A DNA stretch of 64,000 nucleotides from Nostoc sp. FACHB-280 (GTDB lineage: Bacteria > Cyanobacteriota > Cyanobacteriia > Cyanobacteriales > Nostocaceae). The first letter of the stretch is position 1; each line of letters begins with the position of its first letter. The position numbers and the translations under genes are program-made. Below the pieces are notes generated by a model, which was given only the letters and a program-made list of their open reading frames with translations, did not search any database and was not told the DNA's origin. Location of the stretch: positions 62,001-126,000 of the forward strand of contig NZ_JACJSD010000003.1 of assembly GCF_014697615.1 (NCBI RefSeq). Direction: 5' to 3'. Positions 1 to 8,468 of this stretch are shown piece by piece.

Positions 1-50
1 GATTTCAATAGTAGATTTTGTCCCATATTCCCCTCTAGAAATTCAAATTG

Positions 51-638
51 CTAATTCTGAATTGTGCTGTTTTGTTGCAAATAAGCTGTCAACATTTTCC
101 CCAGCAACGTACATTGCTCTACAAAATCAATAGTTTCATCTCCACATAATTTCTCCAAAATTAATCCATTTACAAAGCTCAAGACAAAAGAAGCTAAAAC
201 CTGATCTTGAACTCCCAAAAAACTACAAGCAGCTTGTTGATAGCGTTGATTAGCACGTTTAAAAACACTGCTTTGATGTCGCAGTTTCTCTGAGTCTTGA
301 TGTTGACAAAAATCAACCCAAACAAATGTCCACTTAATAAAGTAATCCTCGTTTTTTACTAGATATTTCCCTAAAGCTGTCATTGCTTCTGACAGAGTTT
401 CTTTACCTTCTAGTTCTGCCAAAGCCGCACTCACATCTTGCTGTGAAATTTCCTCTACTAATTGTTCAAATAAGGCTTCTTTACTAGAAAAGTAGTGATA
501 CAAAGTCCCTGTCGAAACCCCCATTTCTTGAGCAATCTGCCGCATAGTCACCGAGCCATAACCTTTTTGAGCAAATAAATCAAAGCATTTGCTGAGAAGT
601 TCTTTCCGGTATTGGTCATGGTCAACAATTTTGGGCAT
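51..638 (-). CDS. TetR/AcrR family transcriptional regulator
   Basis: A 195-residue one-component repressor. The N-terminal DNA-binding domain (about residues 8-55) is typical of the family: the recognition helix region reads MRQIAQEMGVSTGTLYHYF and is followed by SSKEALFEQL. The rest is a helical ligand-binding and dimerisation domain with no recognisable specificity. The start is the ATG at 636-638; upstream lies a perfect 10-bp palindrome (694-703) that is a plausible operator. No divergent gene is present, so it probably controls itself and whatever lies downstream, beyond the left edge. Family assignment is secure; the ligand is unknown. Confidence 0.93.
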   Translation of the reverse strand: MPKIVDHDQYRKELLSKCFDLFAQKGYGSVTMRQIAQEMGVSTGTLYHYFSSKEALFEQLVEEISQQDVSAALAELEGKETLSEAMTALGKYLVKNEDYFIKWTFVWVDFCQHQDSEKLRHQSSVFKRANQRYQQAACSFLGVQDQVLASFVLSFVNGLILEKLCGDETIDFVEQCTLLGKMLTAYLQQNSTIQN

Positions 639-1062
639 AAGTCAAATGATTGTGGATTTGGGATGTAAATCTGGGGGCGATCAGTTTTTATATCGAACGT
701 TCGTTATTTATAAATCACTACGTAAGAACATGCTTACACAAGGCATTAATGAAAACATAGGCTACACAGAAAAAAGTGAAATCCGTTGGTCTGATGTAGT
801 GTGGTTTAACTATGAATAGGTTTTGAATACAGGCAACTTGCTAATTCACAGCAGTCTATTAGCAGTAAATGTTCAATTTACACTTATATACACTTCTTAA
901 TGTAGGCTTTACTGTTGGCGATGTCAAGCAGAATCACATTCGCATTTAGGGTGCTTATTTTATGTCTTATTTTCTCTGACAAAGTTCTGAGCAGAAAGCC
1001 TTCGAGCAACGCCAGCTCGCTCAAGCAACTGACTCGACTTTAAGCTTTGTCAGTACAAAGGA
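639..1062. other. Intergenic region upstream of the TetR gene
   Basis: 424 bp without a supportable gene. It holds the palindrome at 694-703. Around 1000-1040 there is a GC-richer stretch (agcaacgccagctcgctcaa) that looks like dispersed repeat debris. A 76-codon open frame on the plus strand here has no ribosome binding site and no recognisable motif. Confidence 0.5.
694..703. promoter_or_regulatory. Palindrome CGAACGTTCG, candidate TetR operator
   Basis: A perfect 10-bp inverted repeat about 56 bp upstream of the TetR-family start codon. On the minus strand it directly precedes an AT-rich, -10-like stretch (GATATAAAA), so a bound dimer would block the regulator's own promoter. TetR proteins usually bind short palindromes near their own gene. 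The role is inferred from position and symmetry. Confidence 0.5.
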
Positions 1063-1755
1063 CTAATGACTGTTTGATTCCATTATTTGGTTTAACTGTT
1101 GTACAAAAGCTTTATGCTCAGGAGAACTCAGGCCTGTCTGTAATACAGTTAATACCTGCTGCATATCACCTGCTAACAATGCCGACCTATCTAACCACAA
1201 GCCTGGAAAGACTTGGCTTTGAAATATCCCAGCTTGATTCGGTTGCAGATTCACATATTCTCCTGCTTCCAAACAGAACCAATCAATCTGCTGGTCAAAG
1301 ACTTGCCAGACAATATACTCTTTAATGCCATTGCGCCGATAAGCACGCTTTTTGTCACCTAAATCAACTGTGGCACTACTGGCGGCAATTTCGGCAATTA
1401 ATTCTGGTGCGCCTTCTATATAACCATCCTGGCTAAAACGAGATTGTCCCCCAGCTTGAGCATCAATCAATAACAGCGCATCGGGTTGGGGTTCATTGTC
1501 TAAATCAAGGCGCACAGTCGGGTTATCACCGAGGCGTACTCCTGGGGTTGCAATTTTGTAATTCCATAACCAGCCCATTAAGTCGGCGTGGGGTTCAGCA
1601 TGGGGTTCAAAACGCAGAGGTGAAGCCATGTAGACAGTTCCTTCAATTAATTCAGCTTTTTTTAACTTAGGCATGGCATTGTAACGCCGTTCAAATTCAA
1701 AGCGAGTCAAGCGATCGCCATTTTCTAAGGGAGGAACTGTCAAACGTAGAACCAT
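1063..1755 (-). CDS. Uma2 family (DUF820) putative nuclease-fold protein
   Basis: A 230-residue protein of the Uma2/DUF820 family, abundant in cyanobacteria and predicted to have a PD-(D/E)XK endonuclease fold. Visible hallmarks are the early segment LTRFEFERRYNAMPKLKKAE followed by LIEG, a central PDALLLI strand, ELIAEIA after the GAPE turn, and the KRAYRRNGIKEYIVW block with the basic residues of the fold. The frame is open 64 codons further upstream, but that part is translated repeat DNA, so I chose the ATG at 1753-1755 (MVLRLTVPP). The biological role of these proteins is not established; many copies are linked to mobile DNA. Confidence 0.88.
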   Translation of the reverse strand: MVLRLTVPPLENGDRLTRFEFERRYNAMPKLKKAELIEGTVYMASPLRFEPHAEPHADLMGWLWNYKIATPGVRLGDNPTVRLDLDNEPQPDALLLIDAQAGGQSRFSQDGYIEGAPELIAEIAASSATVDLGDKKRAYRRNGIKEYIVWQVFDQQIDWFCLEAGEYVNLQPNQAGIFQSQVFPGLWLDRSALLAGDMQQVLTVLQTGLSSPEHKAFVQQLNQIMESNSH

Positions 1756-1784
1756 AATTATGGCCGCAACCTTTATTTTTATCC

Positions 1785-1966
1785 TAATTAATACCCTTTC
1801 ACCCCCACACCCAATCCCTGACAGGTGTAGGTTTTTTACGTTATGCTCCAAAAACCTTGATTTAGGGTGTAAGGGTGTAAGGGTGTATGTATCTAAAACT
1901 CCTACACCCCATACCCTTTCACCCCTAAACCCGACCTCCACAGACAATCTTGGTGCGTAAGTCCTA
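1785..1966 (-). repeat. Dispersed repeat, family 1 (copy a)
   Basis: A C-rich repeat on this strand with two internal versions of the segment ATACCCTTTCACCCC (near 1793 and 1911) and a tandem GGGTGTAA motif. Read on the minus strand it begins GGACTTACGCACCAA and closely matches the plus-strand sequence at 45047-45170. It fills the gap between the Uma2 gene and leuA and extends the Uma2 reading frame artificially. GGACTTACGCA ends recall MITE termini seen in Nostoc-type genomes (recollection, not checked). Confidence 0.7.
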
Positions 1967-1971
1967 TATAT

Positions 1972-3564
1972 CTAGGCAGTCACTTCTTCTGGCTGTTGCT
2001 TTGTTTGCAAGGATGCGTAAAGACGATTCAACGCATTAACATAAGCTTGCGCGGATGCTACTATGATGTCTGTGTTGGCTGCATGACCAGAAAATACTCT
2101 TGATTCGTAGCGCAAGCGAATAGTGACTTCGCCTATGGCATCAATACCAGCGGTTACTGACTGCACAGAAAATTCAATTAACTGATTAGGTACGTTGACA
2201 ACGCGGTTAATTGCTTTGTAAACTGCATCAACTGGCCCAGTACCAATAGCGGCATCAGTTAATTCTTCGCCATCTGGGGTGCGGAGGGTGACTGTAGCTG
2301 TGGGACGAGCATTACTACCGCAGGAAACTTGCACCAATTCTACTTTAAACAAATCGGGTGCTTGTTGAATTTCATCATTGACGATTGCTTCCAAGTCCCA
2401 ATCAGAAATTTCTTTCTTTTTATCAGCAACCTCTTTAAACCGCACAAAGGCTTTGTTTAATTCGGTTTCGGATAACTCAAAGCCCAATTCTTTTAAGCGG
2501 GTGCGGAAAGCATTTCTACCGGAATGTTTGCCCAAGACAATTTGATTGTCTGTTAAACCAATCAATTGGGCATCCATAATTTCGTAGGTGAGTTTATTTT
2601 TTAATACCCCATCTTGATGGATACCAGATTCATGGGCAAAGGCATTTGCGCCGACAATTGCTTTATTGGGTTGTACTAGCATTCCTGTCAGACTTGAAAC
2701 TTGACGGGATGTTTTGTAAATTTGTCGGGTGTCAATATTTGTTAATGGTTCTTCGGAATCAACGTGTCTACCTAAGAAGGGATTGAAATATTGACGGCGG
2801 ACGTGCAGCGCCATGACTAATTCTTCTAAGGCGGCATTTCCGGCACGTTCTCCAATGCCATTAATAGTGCATTCTAATTGCCTTGCGCCATTTTTGACTG
2901 CTTCTAAAAAGTTAGCAACGGCTAAACCTAAGTCGTTATGACCATGAACGGAGATAATTGCTTGATCAATGTTGGGGACATTTTCTTTAATGCCCTTAAT
3001 TAATGCCCCAAATTCGCTGGGAGTTGTGTAACCCACAGTATCAGGAATATTAACTGTAGTGGCCCCAGCCGCGATCGCCCGTTCTAATACTTGATACAAA
3101 AACTCTGGATCAGAACGCCCTGCATCTTCCGGCGAAAATTCCACATCATCTGTAAAAGTCTTAGCATAAGCGACCATTTCTTCCGCGATCGCCACTACTT
3201 CTGGTCGCGTTTTTTTCAATTTGTATTGCAAGTGAATATCAGAAGTTGCAATAAATGTATGAATTCTCCCCTTCGCCGCCCCTTTGATGGCTTCGGCGGC
3301 TGTTTTAATATCGTCGTGTCTGGCTCTAGCTAAACTACAAATAATCGGGCCATCTTCTGTCCCTACAGTTTGAGCAATTTTACTGACTGCTTCAAAATCT
3401 CCTGGACTTGCAAAGGCAAAACCAGCTTCAATCACATCTACGCCTAAACGGGCTAGTTGTTTAGCGATCGCCAGCTTTTCATCTATATTCAGCGTCGCAC
3501 CTGGGCATTGTTCACCATCTCGGAGTGTCGTATCAAAAATGATAATTCGCTCTGGTTTATTCAT
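1972..3564 (-). CDS. leuA: 2-isopropylmalate synthase
   Basis: Catalyses the first committed step of leucine biosynthesis, condensing acetyl-CoA with 2-oxoisovalerate. At 530 residues it matches the usual bacterial length. The N-terminal TIM barrel opens with the signature [17 protein letters not shown] (about residues 10-26) and has the metal-binding [12 protein letters not shown] further on. A second signature, [13 protein letters not shown], follows. The C-terminal third is the LeuA regulatory dimer domain that normally mediates leucine feedback ([15 protein letters not shown] onward). The gene stands alone, with 90 bp to the upstream NYN gene. No leader peptide or attenuator was seen. Confidence 0.97.
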   Translation of the reverse strand: MNKPERIIIFDTTLRDGEQCPGATLNIDEKLAIAKQLARLGVDVIEAGFAFASPGDFEAVSKIAQTVGTEDGPIICSLARARHDDIKTAAEAIKGAAKGRIHTFIATSDIHLQYKLKKTRPEVVAIAEEMVAYAKTFTDDVEFSPEDAGRSDPEFLYQVLERAIAAGATTVNIPDTVGYTTPSEFGALIKGIKENVPNIDQAIISVHGHNDLGLAVANFLEAVKNGARQLECTINGIGERAGNAALEELVMALHVRRQYFNPFLGRHVDSEEPLTNIDTRQIYKTSRQVSSLTGMLVQPNKAIVGANAFAHESGIHQDGVLKNKLTYEIMDAQLIGLTDNQIVLGKHSGRNAFRTRLKELGFELSETELNKAFVRFKEVADKKKEISDWDLEAIVNDEIQQAPDLFKVELVQVSCGSNARPTATVTLRTPDGEELTDAAIGTGPVDAVYKAINRVVNVPNQLIEFSVQSVTAGIDAIGEVTIRLRYESRVFSGHAANTDIIVASAQAYVNALNRLYASLQTKQQPEEVTA

Positions 3565-3653
3565 CTTTTTGGTTTTTTGTTTAGGTGTAGTTCTTTTATT
3601 TTAAATATTTGTAACCTTAGTTGTTTCGCTCTTATTTTTGTAAATAATTATTG

Positions 3654-4184
3654 CTAAGGTACTTGACCATCCACTTTTTCTATTTGGTCTCTAATATCAT
3701 TCAAATCTATATATCTGTCCGTAGCATTACGCAGCTCTCTGGCAATCATTCCTTCTGTAGACACTACTGTAATATGTGTATTTTTAGATCGTAATAGTTC
3801 AATAGCTCGTTCAAAATCACCATCACCACTAAATAAAACTACCCGATCGTACTGGTCTACAGTATTAAACATATCTACGACAATTTCTATATCTAAATTT
3901 GCTTTTTGGGAATAGCGACCGGAAGTATCATCATAGTATTCTTTGAGAATTTTCGTTCGGACTGTGTAACCTAGACTGATGAGAGCATCTCGGAAACCTC
4001 GTTGATCTTGCGGGTCTTTTAAGCCCGTGTACCAAAAAGCATTAATTAAAGTCGTCTCTGATTGCTCATGTTTGAAATATTCTAATACTCGCCGAGGGTC
4101 AAAAAACCAGCCATTTTTTTGTTGAGCATAGAACATATTATTTCCGTCTACAAAAATAGACAGACGATTCATAGGGGAACCCAT
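3654..4184 (-). CDS. NYN domain protein (LabA/DUF88-like putative RNase)
   Basis: A 176-residue NYN-domain protein of the PIN-like nuclease superfamily. The acidic residues expected of the active site are visible: FVDGNNMFYAQQ near the N terminus, LDIEIVVDMF in the middle and VVLFSGDGDFERAIELL near residues 115-131. Proteins of this group resemble LabA of Synechococcus, which affects circadian gene expression. The annotated start gives MGSPMNRLSIF; the internal Met4-5 region (MNRLSIF) is an equally good start. It lies upstream of leuA on the same strand, 89 bp away. RNase activity is inferred from the fold. Confidence 0.88.
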   Translation of the reverse strand: MGSPMNRLSIFVDGNNMFYAQQKNGWFFDPRRVLEYFKHEQSETTLINAFWYTGLKDPQDQRGFRDALISLGYTVRTKILKEYYDDTSGRYSQKANLDIEIVVDMFNTVDQYDRVVLFSGDGDFERAIELLRSKNTHITVVSTEGMIARELRNATDRYIDLNDIRDQIEKVDGQVP

Positions 4185-5163
4185 AAAAATTTACACCTAA
4201 AATATAGCAATGAATTTAGATTGAACAATAGATTATAGCAACTCTTAAATCATAAATTTGCTAATAGCTGGGAACGAGTTCCCCATGTATAGCCTTTATC
4301 TTACCTCTTGCAAAGCATAAATTTGACGCAAACATCAACCCAAGCTGCTGGGTGTGGGATAGTTTAACCTCTAACACTATATAAATATGTCCTATGATCA
4401 AAATCTACCAATAAAGTTGACTGAGTAACAGCATTCTTAGTGATATAAGTGTCAATTTTACTCCTAAAGAGGTAAGGCATCGGTCTGAAAGGAGGATATT
4501 GGCTAATGCTCATATATACATACAGTTGAGTTAAGTAAAGTTATCTGTTCAGGCAAATGTAGAAACGAGAGGAAACTGGGAATCAAAGGAGAGATTTCAA
4601 GTATATTAATCCACATATCGGTTTTCCTGTTAACAAAATCAGAGGCGTTTTGGCAAATGTAACCCGGACACAATCAGCTGGAGTCATTTCACAAATCAAG
4701 CTTACTGGATAATAATTTATAGGAGGCTCACATCGCATCTTGAGAGGTAAAAATCTTGCTGCTATGCAATGCAGAATCAGAATATCCTGACAACAGGAGA
4801 TGTTTAACTCAGGAGTGGAACCTCAGAAATAAACAATTAATTGTCTATCTCTGACACCTTTATATCCTTACACCATGAAATCAAGTTTCAGCGACAAATT
4901 TGCCACAACCTCAGCTTGTGCGGAGGGTATTGCCTGGCTTGGACTCCAGTAAATAAACAATCAATGCTCAAACTTACTCAGTAAATAACTCAGGCTGTCT
5001 TAGAGTTGAAAGCCTTTCCCATTTAGATTTGTCAAAATTTCCAGAGCCAGAGAAGATAGATTACAAATGTATAAGATTTTCATTGAAGTTTTATTTCAAT
5101 ATGTTTTTAGTAGAAATGAGACTAAATAAATCAAGTTGTCTGTAAACCAATTATTAACACGAT
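4185..5163. other. Long intergenic region upstream of the CHASE2 kinase
   Basis: 979 bp without a supportable gene, between divergent genes. Two tiny open frames were considered: near 4497 (7 codons, preceded by AAAGGAGG) and 4875-4952 (25 codons, no ribosome binding site). Neither can be supported. The sequence is of normal base composition and could hold a long 5' leader or a small RNA, but I see no clear terminator hairpin or conserved riboswitch core. Confidence 0.5.
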
Positions 5164-7458
5164 ATGGCAGAAGAACCTATATCTACCTTCAGTAAAAAAA
5201 ATGTATCTACTGCCAATACAACTTCAGGCAAACCCACAAAAGTAACTCTGACAGCATCACAGTCTAAACTTGTGAGTCGCTTGAGTCATTTTTTCGTGGC
5301 TGTATCCACAATGGGGTCAGCATTGCTGACTACTTCTGGCGTGGGTTGGGTGAATTTGATGGAGAGTCAGATAGTTTCAGCGTTTTTTCAGCTGCGGGGT
5401 GTGATAACACCACCAGCCGATATCGTGATTTTGGCAATTGACGACCAGTCAATTTCAGTTCCCGAACAGTACTATAATTCAGACCCACACCAGTATGCCT
5501 ACCTAGAACCACTGAAATCTTTTCCATTTAAACGGGCTGCTTATGCTCAAATTATCGAAAAATTAGTCAAAGCTGGGGCGCGGGCTGTGGCCGTTGATGT
5601 AGTATTTGACACACCCAGCAGTTATGGCAGTGAGGACGATCGCCAACTGCAAGCTGTCTTAAAAAAATATGGCAGCAAAGTGACTTTAGCCGCACTGTAT
5701 GAGAGTTTTGAGAGCCATCAGGGTACTTTTACACAATTGACTCTACCGCAAGAAATGTTTCAAGTTGGTGGAGTAACAGTTGGTTCTGTGAATTTTCCCT
5801 TAGAAGCAGATGGCAAAGTTCATAAATTAGCCAGTGAATTTCCCAAGTTGTTAGCTGCTAATGGGATGTTAATGGAGAAAGCGCCATCTTTTGATGAAGC
5901 AGTTTTAAGCGCAGCCAAAATTAAATATCCGCAGCCAAAAGGCGATCGCTTATATTTTTGGGGGTCAGCCGGAACATTTGAGCAAATTCCCCTGTGGTAT
6001 GTTCTCGACCCACCAAATTGGAATAATTATTTGCAGCAAGGTAGAGTTTTTCAAGACAAAATTGTTTTGATTGGCTCTACAGATAAACTCAACAATGATT
6101 ATCATCCGGTAGCGGCGGTGAATCCACCAGAGAGGATGGCGGGAGTCGAAATTCATGCCAATGCGATCGCTACTTTAATGCAGAATAAAGCGATCGCCCC
6201 AGCAATTTCTAGTTCAGTACTGCAAGGATTGTTTGTGCTGGTTTTAGTTGGCGCTACCGTCTACGTTGCCAATAGAACTAAGAGCAATATGAAACGCTTT
6301 GTGATAAGTTTAGCCGCAGCTGGCATTTGGGGAGGAATTAGCTATGTGTGCTTTATACACGGTCAGTTAATTTTTCCCACTGCCATTCCAATGATAGCGA
6401 TCACGTTCAACGGATTGTCTTATCTGGGAATAGAAGTTGCTAGAGAAAAATTGCGAACCCGTCAATTAGTCACAATCTTTCAGAAATATAAAACATCTCC
6501 CGTTGTTCAAGAAATTATCAGCCAACAAAACGACTTACAAGACTTACTCCAGAAAAGGGATTTAGCCGTATCTGGCAGAATCCTCGCCGGACGCTACAAA
6601 ATTGTCAAAGTTCTCGGTTCTGGTGGATTTAGCGAAACCTACATCGCTGAAGATATGCACCGTCCTGGTTATCCACGCTGTGTAGTCAAGCAACTTAAAC
6701 CAGCCAACACCCAAGCAAAAAGTTTAGAACTTGCCAGACGTTTATTTCATTCCGAAGCCGAAACCCTCGAAAAATTGGGGACTCATCCGCAAATTCCCCA
6801 ACTCTTGGCTTATTTTGAACAAGATGATGAATTTTATTTAGTTCAGGAATATGTCATAGGTCATTCCTTGATTAAAGAACTACCATCCGGTCAAGGTTTA
6901 AGAGAAACTCAAGTCAGAGAAATTATCAAGGAACTATTACAAATCTTAGTCTTTGTTCACGACAATGGTGTGATTCATCGAGATATTAAACCCAGTAATG
7001 TCATGCGCCGCCAAACAGATAACAAACTCGTCTTAATTGACTTTGGTGCAGTCAAAGAAGTCTCAGTTCCAAAACTAGAAAATTCCGAACAAGCGCCTTT
7101 TACAATTGGTATTGGGACAAGAGGCTATGCACCTAACGAACAATGTTTTGGTCGTCCGCAGTACAGTAGTGATATATATGCGATCGGGATGATTGGGATT
7201 CGCGCCTTAACCGGAATTGCTCCCCATGATATGAATAGAAATGAGGATGGCGAATGGCAATGGAAAAATCAGGCAGTTGTCAGCGATGGCTTCGCTGAGA
7301 TTTTAAAAAAAATGGTACTTGATGATTTTAAACAACGCTATCAATCAGCATCCGAAGTGTTAGCTGTACTTGATAAATTACAAATTTATCCAGATACGAA
7401 TCTTTCACCACAAAATGATAATTCAAACTTACCTACTATACCTTGGTTGGGAGATTAA
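5164..7458 (+). CDS. CHASE2-domain serine/threonine protein kinase
   Basis: A 764-residue transmembrane receptor kinase. An N-terminal segment with a hydrophobic stretch near residues 40-65 precedes a CHASE2 sensory domain (to about residue 335; the IVILAIDDQSI strand and RAVAVDVVFDTP are characteristic). Three hydrophobic segments follow between about 345 and 425. A Hanks-type kinase occupies about 475-735: Gly-rich loop LGSGGFSETY, catalytic loop VIHRDIKPSNVM, and LIDFGAVKEV for the DFG motif. All catalytic residues appear intact. CHASE2 is extracytoplasmic in known proteins and its ligand is unknown. The gene is preceded by almost 1 kb of non-coding DNA. Confidence 0.95.
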   Translation: MAEEPISTFSKKNVSTANTTSGKPTKVTLTASQSKLVSRLSHFFVAVSTMGSALLTTSGVGWVNLMESQIVSAFFQLRGVITPPADIVILAIDDQSISVPEQYYNSDPHQYAYLEPLKSFPFKRAAYAQIIEKLVKAGARAVAVDVVFDTPSSYGSEDDRQLQAVLKKYGSKVTLAALYESFESHQGTFTQLTLPQEMFQVGGVTVGSVNFPLEADGKVHKLASEFPKLLAANGMLMEKAPSFDEAVLSAAKIKYPQPKGDRLYFWGSAGTFEQIPLWYVLDPPNWNNYLQQGRVFQDKIVLIGSTDKLNNDYHPVAAVNPPERMAGVEIHANAIATLMQNKAIAPAISSSVLQGLFVLVLVGATVYVANRTKSNMKRFVISLAAAGIWGGISYVCFIHGQLIFPTAIPMIAITFNGLSYLGIEVAREKLRTRQLVTIFQKYKTSPVVQEIISQQNDLQDLLQKRDLAVSGRILAGRYKIVKVLGSGGFSETYIAEDMHRPGYPRCVVKQLKPANTQAKSLELARRLFHSEAETLEKLGTHPQIPQLLAYFEQDDEFYLVQEYVIGHSLIKELPSGQGLRETQVREIIKELLQILVFVHDNGVIHRDIKPSNVMRRQTDNKLVLIDFGAVKEVSVPKLENSEQAPFTIGIGTRGYAPNEQCFGRPQYSSDIYAIGMIGIRALTGIAPHDMNRNEDGEWQWKNQAVVSDGFAEILKKMVLDDFKQRYQSASEVLAVLDKLQIYPDTNLSPQNDNSNLPTIPWLGD

Positions 7459-7491
7459 GCAGGAAATTTGTAAATTTCAAAAACCAATATT

Positions 7492-7827
7492 TTAACCAAC
7501 AGCATAATCAGTAAACTGACGCATATAAGGCGAATGAAAACCTAAAACAATATCTTGCTTCGGCACACCCAATTCTACTAAATCAGCAGCGATATCGTCT
7601 TCTGTACTATTCCATTGCAGCCAAATCTTTTCATTTTTAATATCTAAATGTATGACAGGGCCATAAACACGTCTTCGATTTCGCCAACCAACATAAAAAA
7701 GCTGATAATGGTCGTGTTCAGTATCAAAAATCAGTTGTACTTCTACATTATCTTCCTCTAAATCTCGCGCTGCATATTCTTTGAGTAATCTTTGGATATA
7801 CTCTCGATAGATATCTAGCTTTGCCAT
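7492..7827 (-). CDS. xisI: XisI family protein
   Basis: A 111-residue member of the XisI family, named after the fdxN-element excision controlling factor of Anabaena. Recognisable features are the N terminus (DIYREYIQRLLKEYA), DTEHDHYQLFYVGW in the middle, HLDIKNEKIWLQWNSTED, and the end IVLGFHSPYMRQFTDYAVG. It overlaps the 3' end of the xisH reading frame by 13 nt, the usual translationally coupled arrangement. The frame is intact although its partner is broken. Many xisH/xisI pairs exist in Nostoc genomes without an adjacent fdxN element; none is seen here. Confidence 0.93.
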   Translation of the reverse strand: MAKLDIYREYIQRLLKEYAARDLEEDNVEVQLIFDTEHDHYQLFYVGWRNRRRVYGPVIHLDIKNEKIWLQWNSTEDDIAADLVELGVPKQDIVLGFHSPYMRQFTDYAVG

Positions 7828-8229
7828 AGCACAACCTCTTCTTTTTCGTCATCAAAAATCAATAAATTGACTTGACTACGTTGAATGACTGCCTGCACAA
7901 ATGGCTGTGTCAAAAACTCATCATAAATGAGCCACGGTACCGCTAAGTATAAAACTTGTTCATAGCCAAAGTCAGTTAAAGCATAACGGTAGTTAATATA
8001 CTGCCCTATAGCTAAATGGAATTCAGCCATCGCAGAAGCACCCAAAAAACTTTTGACTTCAACTGCAATTTTCTGCCCATTGCGTTCAGCTTCAACCAGT
8101 TTTTCTGCTCCCAAGTCTATATTTAGTTGTAGAATTAATCCGAATGCGGAGAGGATCATGTGTAATTAGCCACCCGTCTTTTTGCAGGGCTATTTTAACT
8201 GCATCATGAAATTTATCTTTCGCTGACAT
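7815..8229 (-). pseudogene. xisH: XisH family gene interrupted by a frameshift
   Basis: The natural start is the ATG at 8227-8229, giving MSAKDKFHDAVKIALQKDGW and then LITHDPLRIRI, the expected XisH N terminus. This frame runs on out of register to a stop. The C-terminal part (LQLNIDLGAEKLVEAE, IAVEVKSFLGASAMAEF, VLYLAVPWLIYDEF) continues in another frame, which opens at 8159 with an accidental ATG. From 8229 to 7815 is 415 nt, one more than 138 codons including the stop, so a single inserted base near 8130-8160 explains it; restored, the protein has the family's usual length. XisH has a predicted PD-(D/E)XK-like core (AVEVKSF). A sequencing error cannot be excluded. Confidence 0.8.
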
Positions 8230-8305
8230 TCTATGCTAATTGTTGCTTTTAAGGGTATTTTAGCAAAGACCCATAGCATTAATATTTAATTGAAAAAAAG
8301 TATAA

Positions 8306-8416
8306 AGGCGGGTGCGGGAATTGAACCCGCTAGTCCCCGGAGATGGTGGAGACGTTAACCGATAACCCTAAATTCTTCGTCCGAAAGGGCAAGTTGCGAA
8401 CAAGGGATAACCCGCC
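8306..8416 (-). ncRNA. tRNA-like Y RNA, copy A (downstream of rsr)
   Basis: A 111-nt tRNA-like RNA gene. Acceptor strands GGCGGGT and ACCCGCC pair over 7 bp, and the T arm is canonical (GCGGG, loop TTCAATT, CCCGC). The Y-type module (about 8362-8409) lies directly after the 5' acceptor strand instead of in the anticodon stem. It has CCCTT pairing with AGGG, GTTC with GAAT, and the GGACGAAG motif opposite TTGCC. After it come a GGTTAA segment, like a reduced D loop, and a hairpin GTCTCC/GGGGAC with a 9-nt loop. Without the module only about 66 nt remain, so it is not a standard tRNA. It lies just downstream of rsr behind a long hairpin. Best explanation: a Ro60-associated Y RNA with tRNA mimicry. 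Confidence 0.75.
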
Positions 8417-8423
8417 GAGAAGT

Positions 8424-8463
8424 GTGAAGTATGAAGTATGAAATTTTATACTTCATACTTCAC
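8424..8463. terminator. Perfect 16-bp inverted repeat after rsr
   Basis: Arms 8424-8439 (GTGAAGTATGAAGTAT) and 8448-8463 are perfectly complementary with an 8-nt, partly self-complementary AT spacer. The hairpin starts 6 bp beyond the rsr stop codon and ends 8 bp before the 5' end of Y RNA copy A. There is no T-run, so it could be a processing or stabilising hairpin separating the mRNA from the RNA gene as much as a terminator. Each arm contains a near-tandem GAAGTAT heptamer, the unit type of cyanobacterial short tandem repeats. Confidence 0.55.
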
Positions 8464-8468
8464 AATTC

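Noticed and set aside
1756-1947. Upstream extension of the Uma2-family protein
   Set aside because: The extra 64 codons lie in dispersed repeat DNA also found at 45047-45170.
4875-4952. 25-codon open frame in the long gap before the CHASE2 kinase
   Set aside because: No ribosome binding site, no recognisable motif and no way to judge conservation from this window.
7463-7478. Small inverted repeat between the CHASE2 kinase and xisI genes
   Set aside because: GAAATTT/AAATTTC is short and purely AT-rich, too weak to call a terminator.
7492-8229. Presence of an fdxN-type excision element
   Set aside because: XisH/XisI homologues are here, but no XisF-like recombinase, element ends or split gene were seen.
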